The notes: generated by a model from the sequence alone, not told the origin. A DNA stretch of 18,838 nt from an uncultured Collinsella sp. (GCA_902490445.1 CABUDZ010000035.1:1-18838); one strand, 5' to 3'; numbered from the stretch's first letter, positions 1 through 6,367 are shown. Numbers and translations are program-made.

Positions 1-9
1 TCCAGCCAT

Positions 10-49
10 AAAAAAGCCTCCCATTTCTTGTGTCCAAGAAATGGGAGGC
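10..49 (-). terminator. Strong intrinsic terminator for leftward transcription
   Basis: A perfect 15-bp stem (16-30 with 35-49, starting GCCTCCCATTTCTT) closes a 4-base loop. Read leftward it is followed by a run of six T (A at 10-15 on the plus strand). No T-run follows on the plus strand, so it terminates leftward transcripts. The nearest leftward gene in the window ends about 450 bases to the right (the flavoenzyme), so this is its likely, though distant, terminator. Confidence 0.75.
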
Positions 50-56
50 AGTTCAT

Positions 57-372
57 ATGAACTCGGGGCTCTTTGTGCCGCACATCTATGAGAGGAAAAA
101 TTCGATGCGTACGGGCGCTACCCCATGAAGCCGCCCTGGGATGGCGGCAACCTCGCCGTTACCCGTCTGATGGGTGTGCTCAAGGCATCCGTTCCCCTCT
201 TTATCGACGTAACGGGCAAAAAATAGTTCGTCGAGGAGACCATCCGCACGCACCACGGTGTGGCCGACGCCATTGAGACGCGCAACCCCACCGCCGCTCA
301 CGATGCGATGTATCTGCACCTGGTCTACAACCGCAATATGATTGCGGAAGGCACACAAACAAAAGGCATTTA
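57..372 (+). pseudogene. Decayed C-terminal fragment of a GntR-family (FCD-domain) regulator
   Basis: No intact reading frame covers this stretch. In one frame 227-372 reads FVEETIRTHHGVADAIETRN and then AAHDAMYLHLVYNR, ending at a TAA. This resembles the last helices of the FCD ligand-binding domain of FadR/GntR regulators, where an acidic-His segment is followed by an 'AM..HL..NR' helix. The same frame is open upstream from about 92 but is broken by an in-frame TAG at 224-226. An ATG at 57 lies in a different frame and stops early. No helix-turn-helix half is present, because the terminator hairpin lies directly upstream. I infer a remnant of a regulator lost by deletion, frameshift and nonsense mutation. 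The FCD assignment rests on a short stretch recognised by eye. Confidence 0.5.
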
Positions 373-392
373 AGGCTCGACAATAATCTTTC

Positions 393-433
393 TTTGATAA
401 AACGCAGGCAGCGAGCGCTTGCGTTTTATCAAA
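393..433. repeat. Perfect 14-bp inverted repeat
   Basis: TTTGATAAAACGCA (393-406) is repeated as its exact reverse complement at 420-433, with a 13-base spacer. Neither strand has a T-run after the stem, so it is not a typical intrinsic terminator. It lies between the GntR remnant and the flavoenzyme 3' end. It could be a weak or factor-assisted terminator for the leftward gene, or a regulator site left over from the decayed gene. Confidence 0.6.
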
Positions 434-440
434 TGGTGCA

Positions 441-492
441 ATGGGGTCAGGTTTACATGCATCAACTTAGCGCAAAGTAACCTGGCCCCCAT
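441..492. repeat. REP-like inverted repeat with GGGGNCAGGTT motif
   Basis: ATGGGGTCAGGTTTAC (441-456) faces a near-complement at 477-492, which reads ATGGGGGCCAGGTTAC on the minus strand. The arms match with small bulges. The GGGG-CAGGTT core resembles the head of REP sequences mobilised by REP-associated tyrosine transposases (established for that family; the match here is by eye). A related core, GGGACAGGTTTA, occurs near 2818. No transposase gene is present. Confidence 0.45.
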
Positions 493-507
493 GCGCCAAG
501 GGGTTGA

Positions 508-2457
508 CTAGAGTTCGCAGGCGATCTTGTAGCCATCGCCGATAGCGTCGCGGATGTTGCCGCACTTGTTGGCATCGCCCAGCACGTGGGTGGCAACACC
601 GGCTGCAGCCAGGTCGTCAGCCAGCTTGGTATTGGGACGATAGCCCATGGCAAGCACCAGTGTATCGGCACCGGTGATGGTGTGGACCTCGCCGTCCTTC
701 TCGTAACTGATGGTGTCCTCGGTGATCTCGGTCACCTTGGCCTCGGTCAGCACGTGAACACCCTTGGAGAGCATGCGCGTGATGAGCACCGCGCGACCGG
801 CACCGCCCTCGTTGGCGGCAAGCGTCTTGGTCATCTCGATGACGGTGACATCGCGGTTGGCCGGCGACAGGTCGTTGACCAGCGGGGCCAGGTAGTCGGC
901 CGTCTCGCAACCGACGGTTCCGCCGCCGACGATGACAATCTTCTTGCCCGGGAAAGCCTTGCCGCCCAGCAGGTCATCGGCCGTCATAACTTGCTTAAAG
1001 TCCTGCATAAAGGCTGGAGCAATGGGCTCGGCGCCATAAGCCAGGACAACCTCGTAGCCCGCGTAGTCGCGCTGAATGTCCTCGGCCGAAAGCTCGGTAC
1101 CAAAGACGCACGCGACGCCGGCCTCGGCCAGGCGACGATACTGATACTTGATCACGCGGGTGAGCTCCTGCTTTGCCAGCGGAACGGCCGCGATGCGCAT
1201 CTCGCCGCCCGGCTCGTCCTGCTTATCCACGAGCACCACGTTGTGGCCGCGCTTGGCGGCAATATAGGCCGCCTCCATGCCCGCGGGACCGGCACCCACA
1301 ACGAGCACGTTCTTGGCCTCGGCGGCAGGCTCGTAACCGGCCTCGTCGCGCTCCACGTCCGGGTTGACGGTGCAGGAGATGCGCTTGCCGAACATGATGC
1401 CGTTCAGGCAGCGCAGGCAACCGATGCAGGGGCGGATGTCGTCGGCGTTGCCGGCAGCGGCCTTGTTGCAGAACTCGGCATCGCACAGATTGGCACGGCC
1501 CATCATGCAGATGTCGGCAGCGCCGTCCTCGATCAGCTCCTCGGCGATCCAGGCCTCGTTGATGCGGCCGACGGTGGCGACGGGAATGTTGACGTGCTTC
1601 TTAATCTCGCGCGAGCAGGCGGCGTGCGAGGCCTGCTGGGTGCCGGCGGCGGGAATCGCAGAGCCACGCTTGATAGTGGTGCCGCCCGACACGTGAATCA
1701 TGTCGACGCCGGCCTTCTCCAGGCGACGCGAGACGTAGATCATGTCGTTGAGGGTCAGGCCGCCATCGGTGTACTCATCGCCCGAGATGCGGACGTCGAT
1801 GATAAAGTCCTTGCCGCAGCGCTCGCGAATCTCGGCGATGACCTCGAGCAGGAAGCGCATGCGGGCGTCGAGTGAGCCGCCGTACTCGTCGGTGCGCTTG
1901 TTGTAGAGCGGAGTCAAAAAGCCGCCGAGCATACCGTGGGCGTGCGCCGCATGAACCTCGACGCCATCGACGCCGGCCTTCTGCATACGCACGGCAGCGT
2001 CGCCAAACTGATGCGTGAGCTCGTGGATCTCATCTACCGTAATGGGGCGCGGCGCCTCGCGAGCATAGGACGGGCCCACAAAGGACGGAGCGATCAGGCG
2101 CGGGGTGCCCGGAATGTTAAAGGCCATGTAGGCGGGGTGGAAGAGCTGCGGCATGATCTTGCAGCCGTACTCGTGGACGGCGGCGGCGAGCTTTTCCCAG
2201 CCAGGGATAAACGTGTCGTCGTAGCAGCACATGTCACCCGGCAGATAGGTATAGGTAGGCTCGACCGTCACGACCTCGGTGATGATCAGACCCACGCCGC
2301 CCTTGGCACGGGCGCGGTAATGGTCGACCAAATCGTCGGTCACATAGCCGTGATCGGCCAGGTTGGTAGATACCGGCGGCATAAAGACGCGGTTCTTGAC
2401 CTCGGTCGTACCGACCTTGATCGGGCTAAAGAGCATCGGATAGGCGGAGGACTCCAT
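508..2457 (-). CDS. OYE-family NADH:flavin oxidoreductase (2,4-dienoyl-CoA / 2-enoate reductase type)
   Basis: A 649-aa cytoplasmic flavo-iron-sulfur enzyme expected to reduce an activated C=C bond with NAD(P)H. Residues 1 to about 365 form the FMN-binding TIM barrel (QLFHP at 104-108; NKRTDEYGGSLDAR at 186-199). A 4Fe-4S site follows: Cys344, Cys347, Cys350 and Cys362. The C-terminal half has two Rossmann motifs, GAGPAG (388-393, FAD) and GGGTVG (511-516, NAD(P)H). This is the full domain set of E. coli FadH, BaiCD and clostridial enoate reductases. The start is the ATG at 2457, with AAAGGAA about 8 bases upstream; an in-frame extension to 2538 lacks both homology and a good ribosome site. 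The loop carrying the FadH catalytic Tyr reads HAAHAHGMLGGFL (169-181) and has no Tyr. The substrate cannot be named. It is separated from the feo cluster by its own promoter. Confidence 0.9.
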   Translation of the reverse strand: MESSAYPMLFSPIKVGTTEVKNRVFMPPVSTNLADHGYVTDDLVDHYRARAKGGVGLIITEVVTVEPTYTYLPGDMCCYDDTFIPGWEKLAAAVHEYGCKIMPQLFHPAYMAFNIPGTPRLIAPSFVGPSYAREAPRPITVDEIHELTHQFGDAAVRMQKAGVDGVEVHAAHAHGMLGGFLTPLYNKRTDEYGGSLDARMRFLLEVIAEIRERCGKDFIIDVRISGDEYTDGGLTLNDMIYVSRRLEKAGVDMIHVSGGTTIKRGSAIPAAGTQQASHAACSREIKKHVNIPVATVGRINEAWIAEELIEDGAADICMMGRANLCDAEFCNKAAAGNADDIRPCIGCLRCLNGIMFGKRISCTVNPDVERDEAGYEPAAEAKNVLVVGAGPAGMEAAYIAAKRGHNVVLVDKQDEPGGEMRIAAVPLAKQELTRVIKYQYRRLAEAGVACVFGTELSAEDIQRDYAGYEVVLAYGAEPIAPAFMQDFKQVMTADDLLGGKAFPGKKIVIVGGGTVGCETADYLAPLVNDLSPANRDVTVIEMTKTLAANEGGAGRAVLITRMLSKGVHVLTEAKVTEITEDTISYEKDGEVHTITGADTLVLAMGYRPNTKLADDLAAAGVATHVLGDANKCGNIRDAIGDGYKIACEL

Positions 2458-2486
2458 ACAGGGTTCCTTTCGTTTGAGCCGCTCGG

Positions 2487-2534
2487 CGGCAGTTGCTAAC
2501 GTGCCTATCGTATCAGCAACTGCCGCATCTGCAA
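2487..2534 (-). promoter_or_regulatory. Promoter with flanking inverted repeat for the flavoenzyme gene
   Basis: On the minus strand a -35-like TTGCAG (2534-2529) and a -10-like TACGAT (2512-2507) are separated by 16 bases. An 11-bp perfect inverted repeat, CGGCAGTTGCT (2487-2497) and its complement (2515-2525), straddles the -10 with a 17-base spacer. This is the placement expected of a repressor or activator operator. The regulator is not identifiable from the window. Confidence 0.5.
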
Positions 2535-2559
2535 TCATGCATGCCCAAACGCCGGTCGG

Positions 2560-2760
2560 CTAATGAATACCGCGGCCCAAGTCTTCGGCGATTTTGTCCA
2601 CGCCCTTAAGTGCGGCGCACGTCTTTTTGTTGGAGCAATGCCCCGTGCAAACGCCACCCTGAGCGCAGTCGGCGCAGGTGCCCTTGCGGTAGATGCGCAC
2701 GCACACGGCGACAAACGCAATACCGATAACAGCCAGTACAACAATATCGATAGGTGCCAT
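2560..2760 (-). CDS. FeoB-associated Cys-rich membrane protein
   Basis: A 66-aa peptide with one N-terminal membrane helix (about residues 4-21), a short basic stretch (RIYRK, 22-26) and a Cys-rich tail: Cys29, Cys32, Cys38, Cys42 and Cys48, plus Cys20 in the helix. Size, topology and position just after feoB match the small FeoB-associated Cys-rich membrane protein family found in many anaerobes, which often stands where enterobacteria have FeoC. Its role is not settled; binding Fe(II) or a metal cluster at the channel is plausible. The start at 2760 has an excellent ribosome site (GAGGAGG, 6 bases upstream). A terminator-like hairpin lies between feoB and this gene, so it may be expressed by read-through or from its own promoter. 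An overlapping frame at 2535-2765 is a shadow. Confidence 0.85.
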   Translation of the reverse strand: MAPIDIVVLAVIGIAFVAVCVRIYRKGTCADCAQGGVCTGHCSNKKTCAALKGVDKIAEDLGRGIH

Positions 2761-2810
2761 AGCAAGCCTCCTCTAGTTAGCCACCACTTACTTTACCCCA
2801 TTCTCCACCT

Positions 2811-2837
2811 ACCAAAAAGGGACAGGTTTATTTTGGT
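2811..2837. repeat. Short palindromic REP-like unit (GGGACAGGTTTA core)
   Basis: ACCAAAA (2811-2817) and TTTTGGT (2831-2837) are perfect complements flanking AGGGACAGGTTTA. The core is close to the one at 441-456 and looks like a REP head. The unit lies between feoB and the Cys-rich peptide gene, just outside the feoB terminator; ACCAAAAAG recurs at 2871-2879. Confidence 0.4.
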
Positions 2838-2873
2838 CGGTTTTATCTGCGGAAACGCCACATCTCCCCCACC

Positions 2874-2906
2874 AAAAAGCCCGAGTGTCGCTGGGACACC
2901 CGGGCT
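2874..2906 (-). terminator. Intrinsic terminator after feoB
   Basis: The stem AGCCCG-A-GTGTC pairs with GACAC-C-CGGGCT across a short GC loop (2878-2906). Read leftward it is followed by TTTTT (2874-2878). It lies 30 bases after the feoB stop. Confidence 0.75.
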
Positions 2907-2935
2907 CGTGGAAAGGGGCTGATCCTTATTCGGAC

Positions 2936-5263
2936 TTAAGCGGAAACTGCAGCGGAAGCGGTGTTGGTCTCGTCCTCGTCGGTCCAAGCGTGCTTGGGCA
3001 TGGGACGGAAGATCTGGAAGAGCATCGCAACCAGCAGAACGATGGCTACAACCGTCCAAATACCAAACTGGCCAAGGACAAGCAGGTTGTAGAACTGGTT
3101 GATGAACAGGGCGATCACCCAAGCGAAGGCGCACTCGTAGCCGATGGCAATCGCGGTCCACTTGCCGGAGTCCATCTGGTTGCGGATAGTGCCCATGGCG
3201 GCAAAGCACGGGGCGCACAGCAGGTTGAATGCGCCAAAGGCAACGCAAGCGCCCATAGTCGGGAACATGCCGGCAAACGCGGTCCACAGGCTCGGGTTGG
3301 TCTCGGCGGCGTCGGCAACGGACAGCAGCGAGCCGGCGGTGGCGACGACGTTCTCCTTGGCGACAAGTCCAGAGACAGTCAGTGCGGTGGCCTGCCAGGT
3401 GCTAAAGCCGAGCGGGGCGAAGATCCAGGCGACCAGGTTGCCCAGCATGGCGAGCACGGAGTAGTCCATAAACTCCTCGGGGATGCCGTCCATAGCAGGC
3501 AGGAAGCCAAAGGAACCGTTGTAGCTACCAAAGTTGGAGAGGAACCAAACCACGACGGTAGAGGCGAAGATGACCGTGCCGGCCTTCTTGATAAAGGCCC
3601 AGCAGCGCTCCCATACATGCAGCGCCCAAGAGCGGATCGCCGGGAAGTGGTAGGCAGGAAGCTCCATAACGAACGGCGTCGGACGGCCGGCGAAGAGCTT
3701 GGTCTTCTTGAGCATGAGGCCCGAGGCGATGACGGCAAAGACGCCCAGGAAGTAGAAGAGCGGGCTAATCCACGCGGCGGTGGTAGAAGAATCGCCGATG
3801 ATGGAACCCATGAGCAGGGCAATGATCGGCAGCTTAGCGCCACAGGGAATGAACGTGGTGGTCATGACCGTCATGCGGCGGTCCTTCTCGTTCTCGATGG
3901 TCTTGGTGGCCATGACGCCGGGGACGCCGCAGCCCGAGGACACGAGCATGGGGATAAAGGACTTACCGGACAGGCCAAAGCGGCGGAACACGCGGTCCAT
4001 GATGAAGGCGACGCGGGCCATGTAGCCGCAGTCCTCCAGGAAAGACAACATCACAAAGAGCAGGAACATCTGCGGCACAAAGCCGAAGATGGCGCCCAGG
4101 CCGCCGACGATGCCGTCGCAGACCAGCGAATCGACCAGGCCACCGTCCTCGGTGCCGCCCGCCACAAGGGCGTCGTGCACCACGGTGGTGATACCCGGGA
4201 CATAGGGGCCGTACTGCGCCGGGTCGACCGAGTCGGCGTTGTCGCCCGCAGCCTCAACAGCTGCGTCATAGGCGTCGCGACCCTGACCGAGCACGTACCA
4301 GCCGTCGGTGCCGAAGAGTTGGTCGTTGGTGAAGTCGGTCACCGTGCCGCCGAGGGTAGAAACGGCGATGTAGTACACGCAGAACATGATGACCACAAAG
4401 ATCGGCAGGCCCAGGATGCGGTTGGTAACCACACGGTCGATCTTCTCGGAAGTGCTCATCTTGGCCGGAGCCTTGGTGAGGCACTCGTCGATGATGTGGG
4501 CAATCACGCCGTAGCGCTCGCCGGTGATGATGGACTCGGCGTCGTCGTCGCAGTCCTGTTCGCACTGGGCGACCAGCTGCTCCACGCGAGCGGCCTTCTC
4601 CTTAGTGAGGTTGATGAGCTTGCAGGCGTCCGCGTCGCGCTCGAACAGCTTGACCGCGTAGTAGCGACGCTTGTTGGCGGGAACGCTCGCCGGCAGGTTG
4701 TTCTCGATGTGGTCCAGAACGTCCTCGATGGAGGAATCGAACTTGTGCTCCGGCACCTGGCCCTTGGAAGCAGCGGACTTCTTGACCTGCTCGAACAGCT
4801 CCGTGATGCCCTTGTTCTTAAGAGCCGAGATCATCATGACCGGGCAGCCGAGCTTCTTGGAGAGCTTGTCCGTGTCGATCTTATCGCCGTTCTTCTCGAC
4901 CAAGTCGGCCATGTTGAGGGCGACGACCACGGGCAGGCCGGTCTCGATAACCTGAAGCGCCAGGTACAGGTTGCGCTCGAGGTTGGTGGCATCGACCACC
5001 TGGACGACGACATCGGGCTCGCCGCTCATGAGGTAGTCGCGCGAGCACTGCTCCTCGGGGCTGTAGGGGGAAAGCGAGTAGATGCCGGGGAGGTCCGTGA
5101 TGGTAACGTTCTTGTCGCTCAGGAGCTTGGCTTCCTTTTTCTCAACCGTGACACCGGGCCAGTTGCCAACGTAGCCGTTGGCGCCGGTGATCAGGTTGAA
5201 AAGCGTGGTCTTGCCGCAGTTGGGGTTACCCGCCAGCGCGACATGGATCTGAGAATCCGCCAT
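2936..5263 (-). CDS. feoB: Ferrous iron transporter FeoB
   Basis: A 775-aa inner-membrane Fe(II) importer. The N-terminal G domain is complete: G1 GNPNCGKT (12-19), G2 Thr39, G3 DLPG (57-60), G4 NMAD (117-120) and G5 SALK (146-149). A helical guanine-dissociation-inhibitor-like linker follows, then the polytopic transport domain with the two Gate motifs, the first around SSGCGVPGVMATKTIEN and FIPCGAKLPII. The loop between the first two membrane segments is longer than in E. coli FeoB and acidic (around GRDAYDAAVEAAGDNADS). The start has AAGAAGGA upstream. It follows two feoA genes and precedes a Cys-rich peptide gene, so it is the core of the iron-uptake cluster. A DtxR-like box lies in the 125-base gap upstream, suggesting iron repression in addition to the operator ahead of the first feoA. 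Confidence 0.97.
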   Translation of the reverse strand: MADSQIHVALAGNPNCGKTTLFNLITGANGYVGNWPGVTVEKKEAKLLSDKNVTITDLPGIYSLSPYSPEEQCSRDYLMSGEPDVVVQVVDATNLERNLYLALQVIETGLPVVVALNMADLVEKNGDKIDTDKLSKKLGCPVMMISALKNKGITELFEQVKKSAASKGQVPEHKFDSSIEDVLDHIENNLPASVPANKRRYYAVKLFERDADACKLINLTKEKAARVEQLVAQCEQDCDDDAESIITGERYGVIAHIIDECLTKAPAKMSTSEKIDRVVTNRILGLPIFVVIMFCVYYIAVSTLGGTVTDFTNDQLFGTDGWYVLGQGRDAYDAAVEAAGDNADSVDPAQYGPYVPGITTVVHDALVAGGTEDGGLVDSLVCDGIVGGLGAIFGFVPQMFLLFVMLSFLEDCGYMARVAFIMDRVFRRFGLSGKSFIPMLVSSGCGVPGVMATKTIENEKDRRMTVMTTTFIPCGAKLPIIALLMGSIIGDSSTTAAWISPLFYFLGVFAVIASGLMLKKTKLFAGRPTPFVMELPAYHFPAIRSWALHVWERCWAFIKKAGTVIFASTVVVWFLSNFGSYNGSFGFLPAMDGIPEEFMDYSVLAMLGNLVAWIFAPLGFSTWQATALTVSGLVAKENVVATAGSLLSVADAAETNPSLWTAFAGMFPTMGACVAFGAFNLLCAPCFAAMGTIRNQMDSGKWTAIAIGYECAFAWVIALFINQFYNLLVLGQFGIWTVVAIVLLVAMLFQIFRPMPKHAWTDEDETNTASAAVSA

Positions 5264-5336
5264 TCAATCCTTCTTCCTTGTGTGCCTGCGCTGCTTTCTC
5301 CGCGCGGGCTGGATAATGTGCTTCAAAGATGCTGCA

Positions 5337-5360
5337 TTAAGTTAGAAAAACCTAACTTTA
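5337..5360 (-). promoter_or_regulatory. Candidate DtxR/IdeR-type iron box upstream of feoB
   Basis: AAGTTAG (5339-5345) and CTAACTT (5352-5358) form a perfect 7-bp inverted repeat. Read on the minus strand, 5355-5337 is TTAGGTTTTTCTAACTTAA. This agrees at 15 of 19 positions with the classic actinobacterial iron-box consensus TTAGGTTAGGCTAACCTAA (consensus from general knowledge; count by hand). It lies 74 bases upstream of the feoB start. Confidence 0.6.
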
Positions 5361-5388
5361 TCTGCAGAAATAACCGCGCAAAGATCCC

Positions 5389-5610
5389 TTACTGGACCTC
5401 GACGACGGCGGCCTCCTCCTTACGGATGGAAAGCTCGTAGCCGCGCACGTTGATCTCGACCGGATCACCGAGCGGTGCAACCTTCACGACCTTGAACGAA
5501 GTGCCCTTGATGAGGCCCAGGTCCATAAGGTGGCGGCGCAGCGCACCCTCACCGTGAAGCTTGACGATCGTGGAGCTCTCGCCCACCTTAACGTCACCCA
5601 ACGTCTTCAT
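5389..5610 (-). CDS. feoA: FeoA domain protein (second copy)
   Basis: A 73-aa single SH3-like FeoA domain, MKTLGDVKVGESSTIVKLHG then LMDLGLIKGTSFKVVKVAPLG, ending in the VRGYELSIRKEEAAVVEV strand pair typical of FeoA. FeoA is a small cytosolic partner thought to act on the FeoB G domain. The ribosome site AAGGGGG lies about 8 bases before the ATG. It is separated by 36 bases from the first feoA upstream and by 125 bases from feoB downstream. The two FeoA copies differ strongly in sequence, so they are paralogues with possibly distinct roles and not a recent duplication. Confidence 0.92.
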   Translation of the reverse strand: MKTLGDVKVGESSTIVKLHGEGALRRHLMDLGLIKGTSFKVVKVAPLGDPVEINVRGYELSIRKEEAAVVEVQ

Positions 5611-5646
5611 TTACTTGTCCCCCTTTCAGTTTTTAAATGCTGCGGA

Positions 5647-5889
5647 CTAACCGACGGTCATGATGTGCATGGCAACCTTGGAATCGATGCCAAAGCGAGC
5701 GCCCAGCACCGTGACGATGATATTGGCGCCACTCGAGCTCACCACGTGGATCTCGTTGCCCTCGACAAAGCCGAGGTCCTTGAGATGGTGCTTCATATCC
5801 TCATTGCCCTTTACGCGAGACACGCGCACGGTTTCGCCCGCTTTTACCATCGAAAGCGGCATAGCCGGCATCTGCGGTCCGCAAGACAT
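5647..5889 (-). CDS. feoA: FeoA domain protein (first copy)
   Basis: An 80-aa FeoA-type SH3 protein. After a short N-terminal extension (MSCGPQMPAMPLSMVKAGE) come the family's LKDLGFVEGNEIHVVSS turn and a final strand pair with a Gly-Ala-Arg-Phe-Gly-Ile core and KVAMHIMTV end. It is the first gene of the feo cluster, preceded by TTAGGAG 6-7 bases before the ATG and by a large inverted repeat that should act as its operator. The N-terminal MSCGPQM segment carries a Cys that ordinary FeoA proteins lack at this position. Confidence 0.9.
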   Translation of the reverse strand: MSCGPQMPAMPLSMVKAGETVRVSRVKGNEDMKHHLKDLGFVEGNEIHVVSSSGANIIVTVLGARFGIDSKVAMHIMTVG

Positions 5890-5932
5890 GAGTGAGCTCC
5901 TAACGTCAGTTCGTCCTCAACATCGACGCAGC

Positions 5933-5986
5933 AAAAGTTAACCACGTCTATGTTCGCTATAGTAAACTAGCACGTGGTTAACTTTT
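5933..5986 (-). promoter_or_regulatory. Large inverted-repeat operator ahead of the feo cluster
   Basis: AAAAGTTAACCACGT (5933-5947) and its exact reverse complement (5972-5986) are 15-bp perfect arms with a 24-base spacer, 44 bases upstream of the first feoA start. The spacer holds AT-rich -10-like sequence on the minus strand (TTTACTATAGC), so the arms bracket the promoter. It differs from the DtxR-like box ahead of feoB. The arms contain GTTAAC and half of a CCACGTGG motif. The bound regulator is unknown; a metal sensor is the natural guess. Confidence 0.65.
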
Positions 5987-6032
5987 TGGAAAGGGTCCCC
6001 ATTTAGATTTCGAAAAAGTTTCCTATACGAAA

Positions 6033-6069
6033 CAAAAAGGCGCGGCAAAGAGCTGTCCTTTGCCGCGCC
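6033..6069 (-). terminator. Intrinsic terminator after the HPr gene
   Basis: The perfect 12-bp stem GGCGCGGCAAAG (6039-6050) / CTTTGCCGCGCC (6058-6069) has a 7-base loop. Read leftward it is followed by TTTTTGTTT. It lies 10 bases after the HPr stop codon. Confidence 0.9.
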
Positions 6070-6078
6070 CTGTCATGC

Positions 6079-6327
6079 TTAGAGCGAGAGGTTTCTGATC
6101 GATGTGACGCAGGAAGCCTCGTCTACGCCCGAAACGCGGAAGATGATGTCCTCGCCGCACTCGCCGTAGAGAGCCATGAGCCCCATTACATCGCGGCCGT
6201 CGGTATGGCGATCGCCGATACTGACCGATACGTTGCTACGATGCTTGGCAATGATGTCGTAAAGCAGCGCAACCGGGCGGGCATGCAGTCCCAACGGATC
6301 TTTAATCGTCTTTGTAAACTCGACCAT
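6079..6327 (-). CDS. ptsH: HPr-like phosphocarrier protein with Asp at position 46
   Basis: An 82-aa HPr-fold protein of the phosphoenolpyruvate:sugar phosphotransferase system. The phosphorylated His sits at residue 15 in GLHARP (13-18), its exact position in E. coli and Bacillus HPr. That supports the ATG at 6327 (GGGAGGGG just upstream) over an in-frame GTG at 6372 that has no ribosome site. In Gram-positive HPr residue 46 is Ser in a 'SIMG' motif, the target of HPr kinase; here the motif is R45-D46-V47-M48-G49. A natural Asp mimics phospho-Ser and would block regulation by HPr kinase. The gene stands alone with its own terminator and no ptsI beside it. It could be a special-purpose HPr paralogue and not the main sugar-PTS carrier. 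Confidence 0.9.
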   Translation of the reverse strand: MVEFTKTIKDPLGLHARPVALLYDIIAKHRSNVSVSIGDRHTDGRDVMGLMALYGECGEDIIFRVSGVDEASCVTSIRNLSL

Positions 6328-6367
6328 GTCCCCTCCCGCGGCATCGCACATTCGGCCGGCAAACCCA

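Noticed and set aside
586..1875. Long plus-strand open frame (429 residues) opposite the flavoenzyme
   Set aside because: It is a shadow of the GC-rich minus-strand gene: low complexity rich in Gly, Asp, His and Leu, no family motifs and no ribosome site.
2458..2538. N-terminal extension of the flavoenzyme by 27 residues
   Set aside because: It overlaps the promoter and operator, has no ribosome site, and the family begins at the MESSAYPMLFSPIKVG segment.
2885..5440. Plus-strand open frame of 851 residues opposite feoB
   Set aside because: Antisense shadow caused by codon bias in feoB; the composition is His/Asp/Gly-rich with no recognisable domain.
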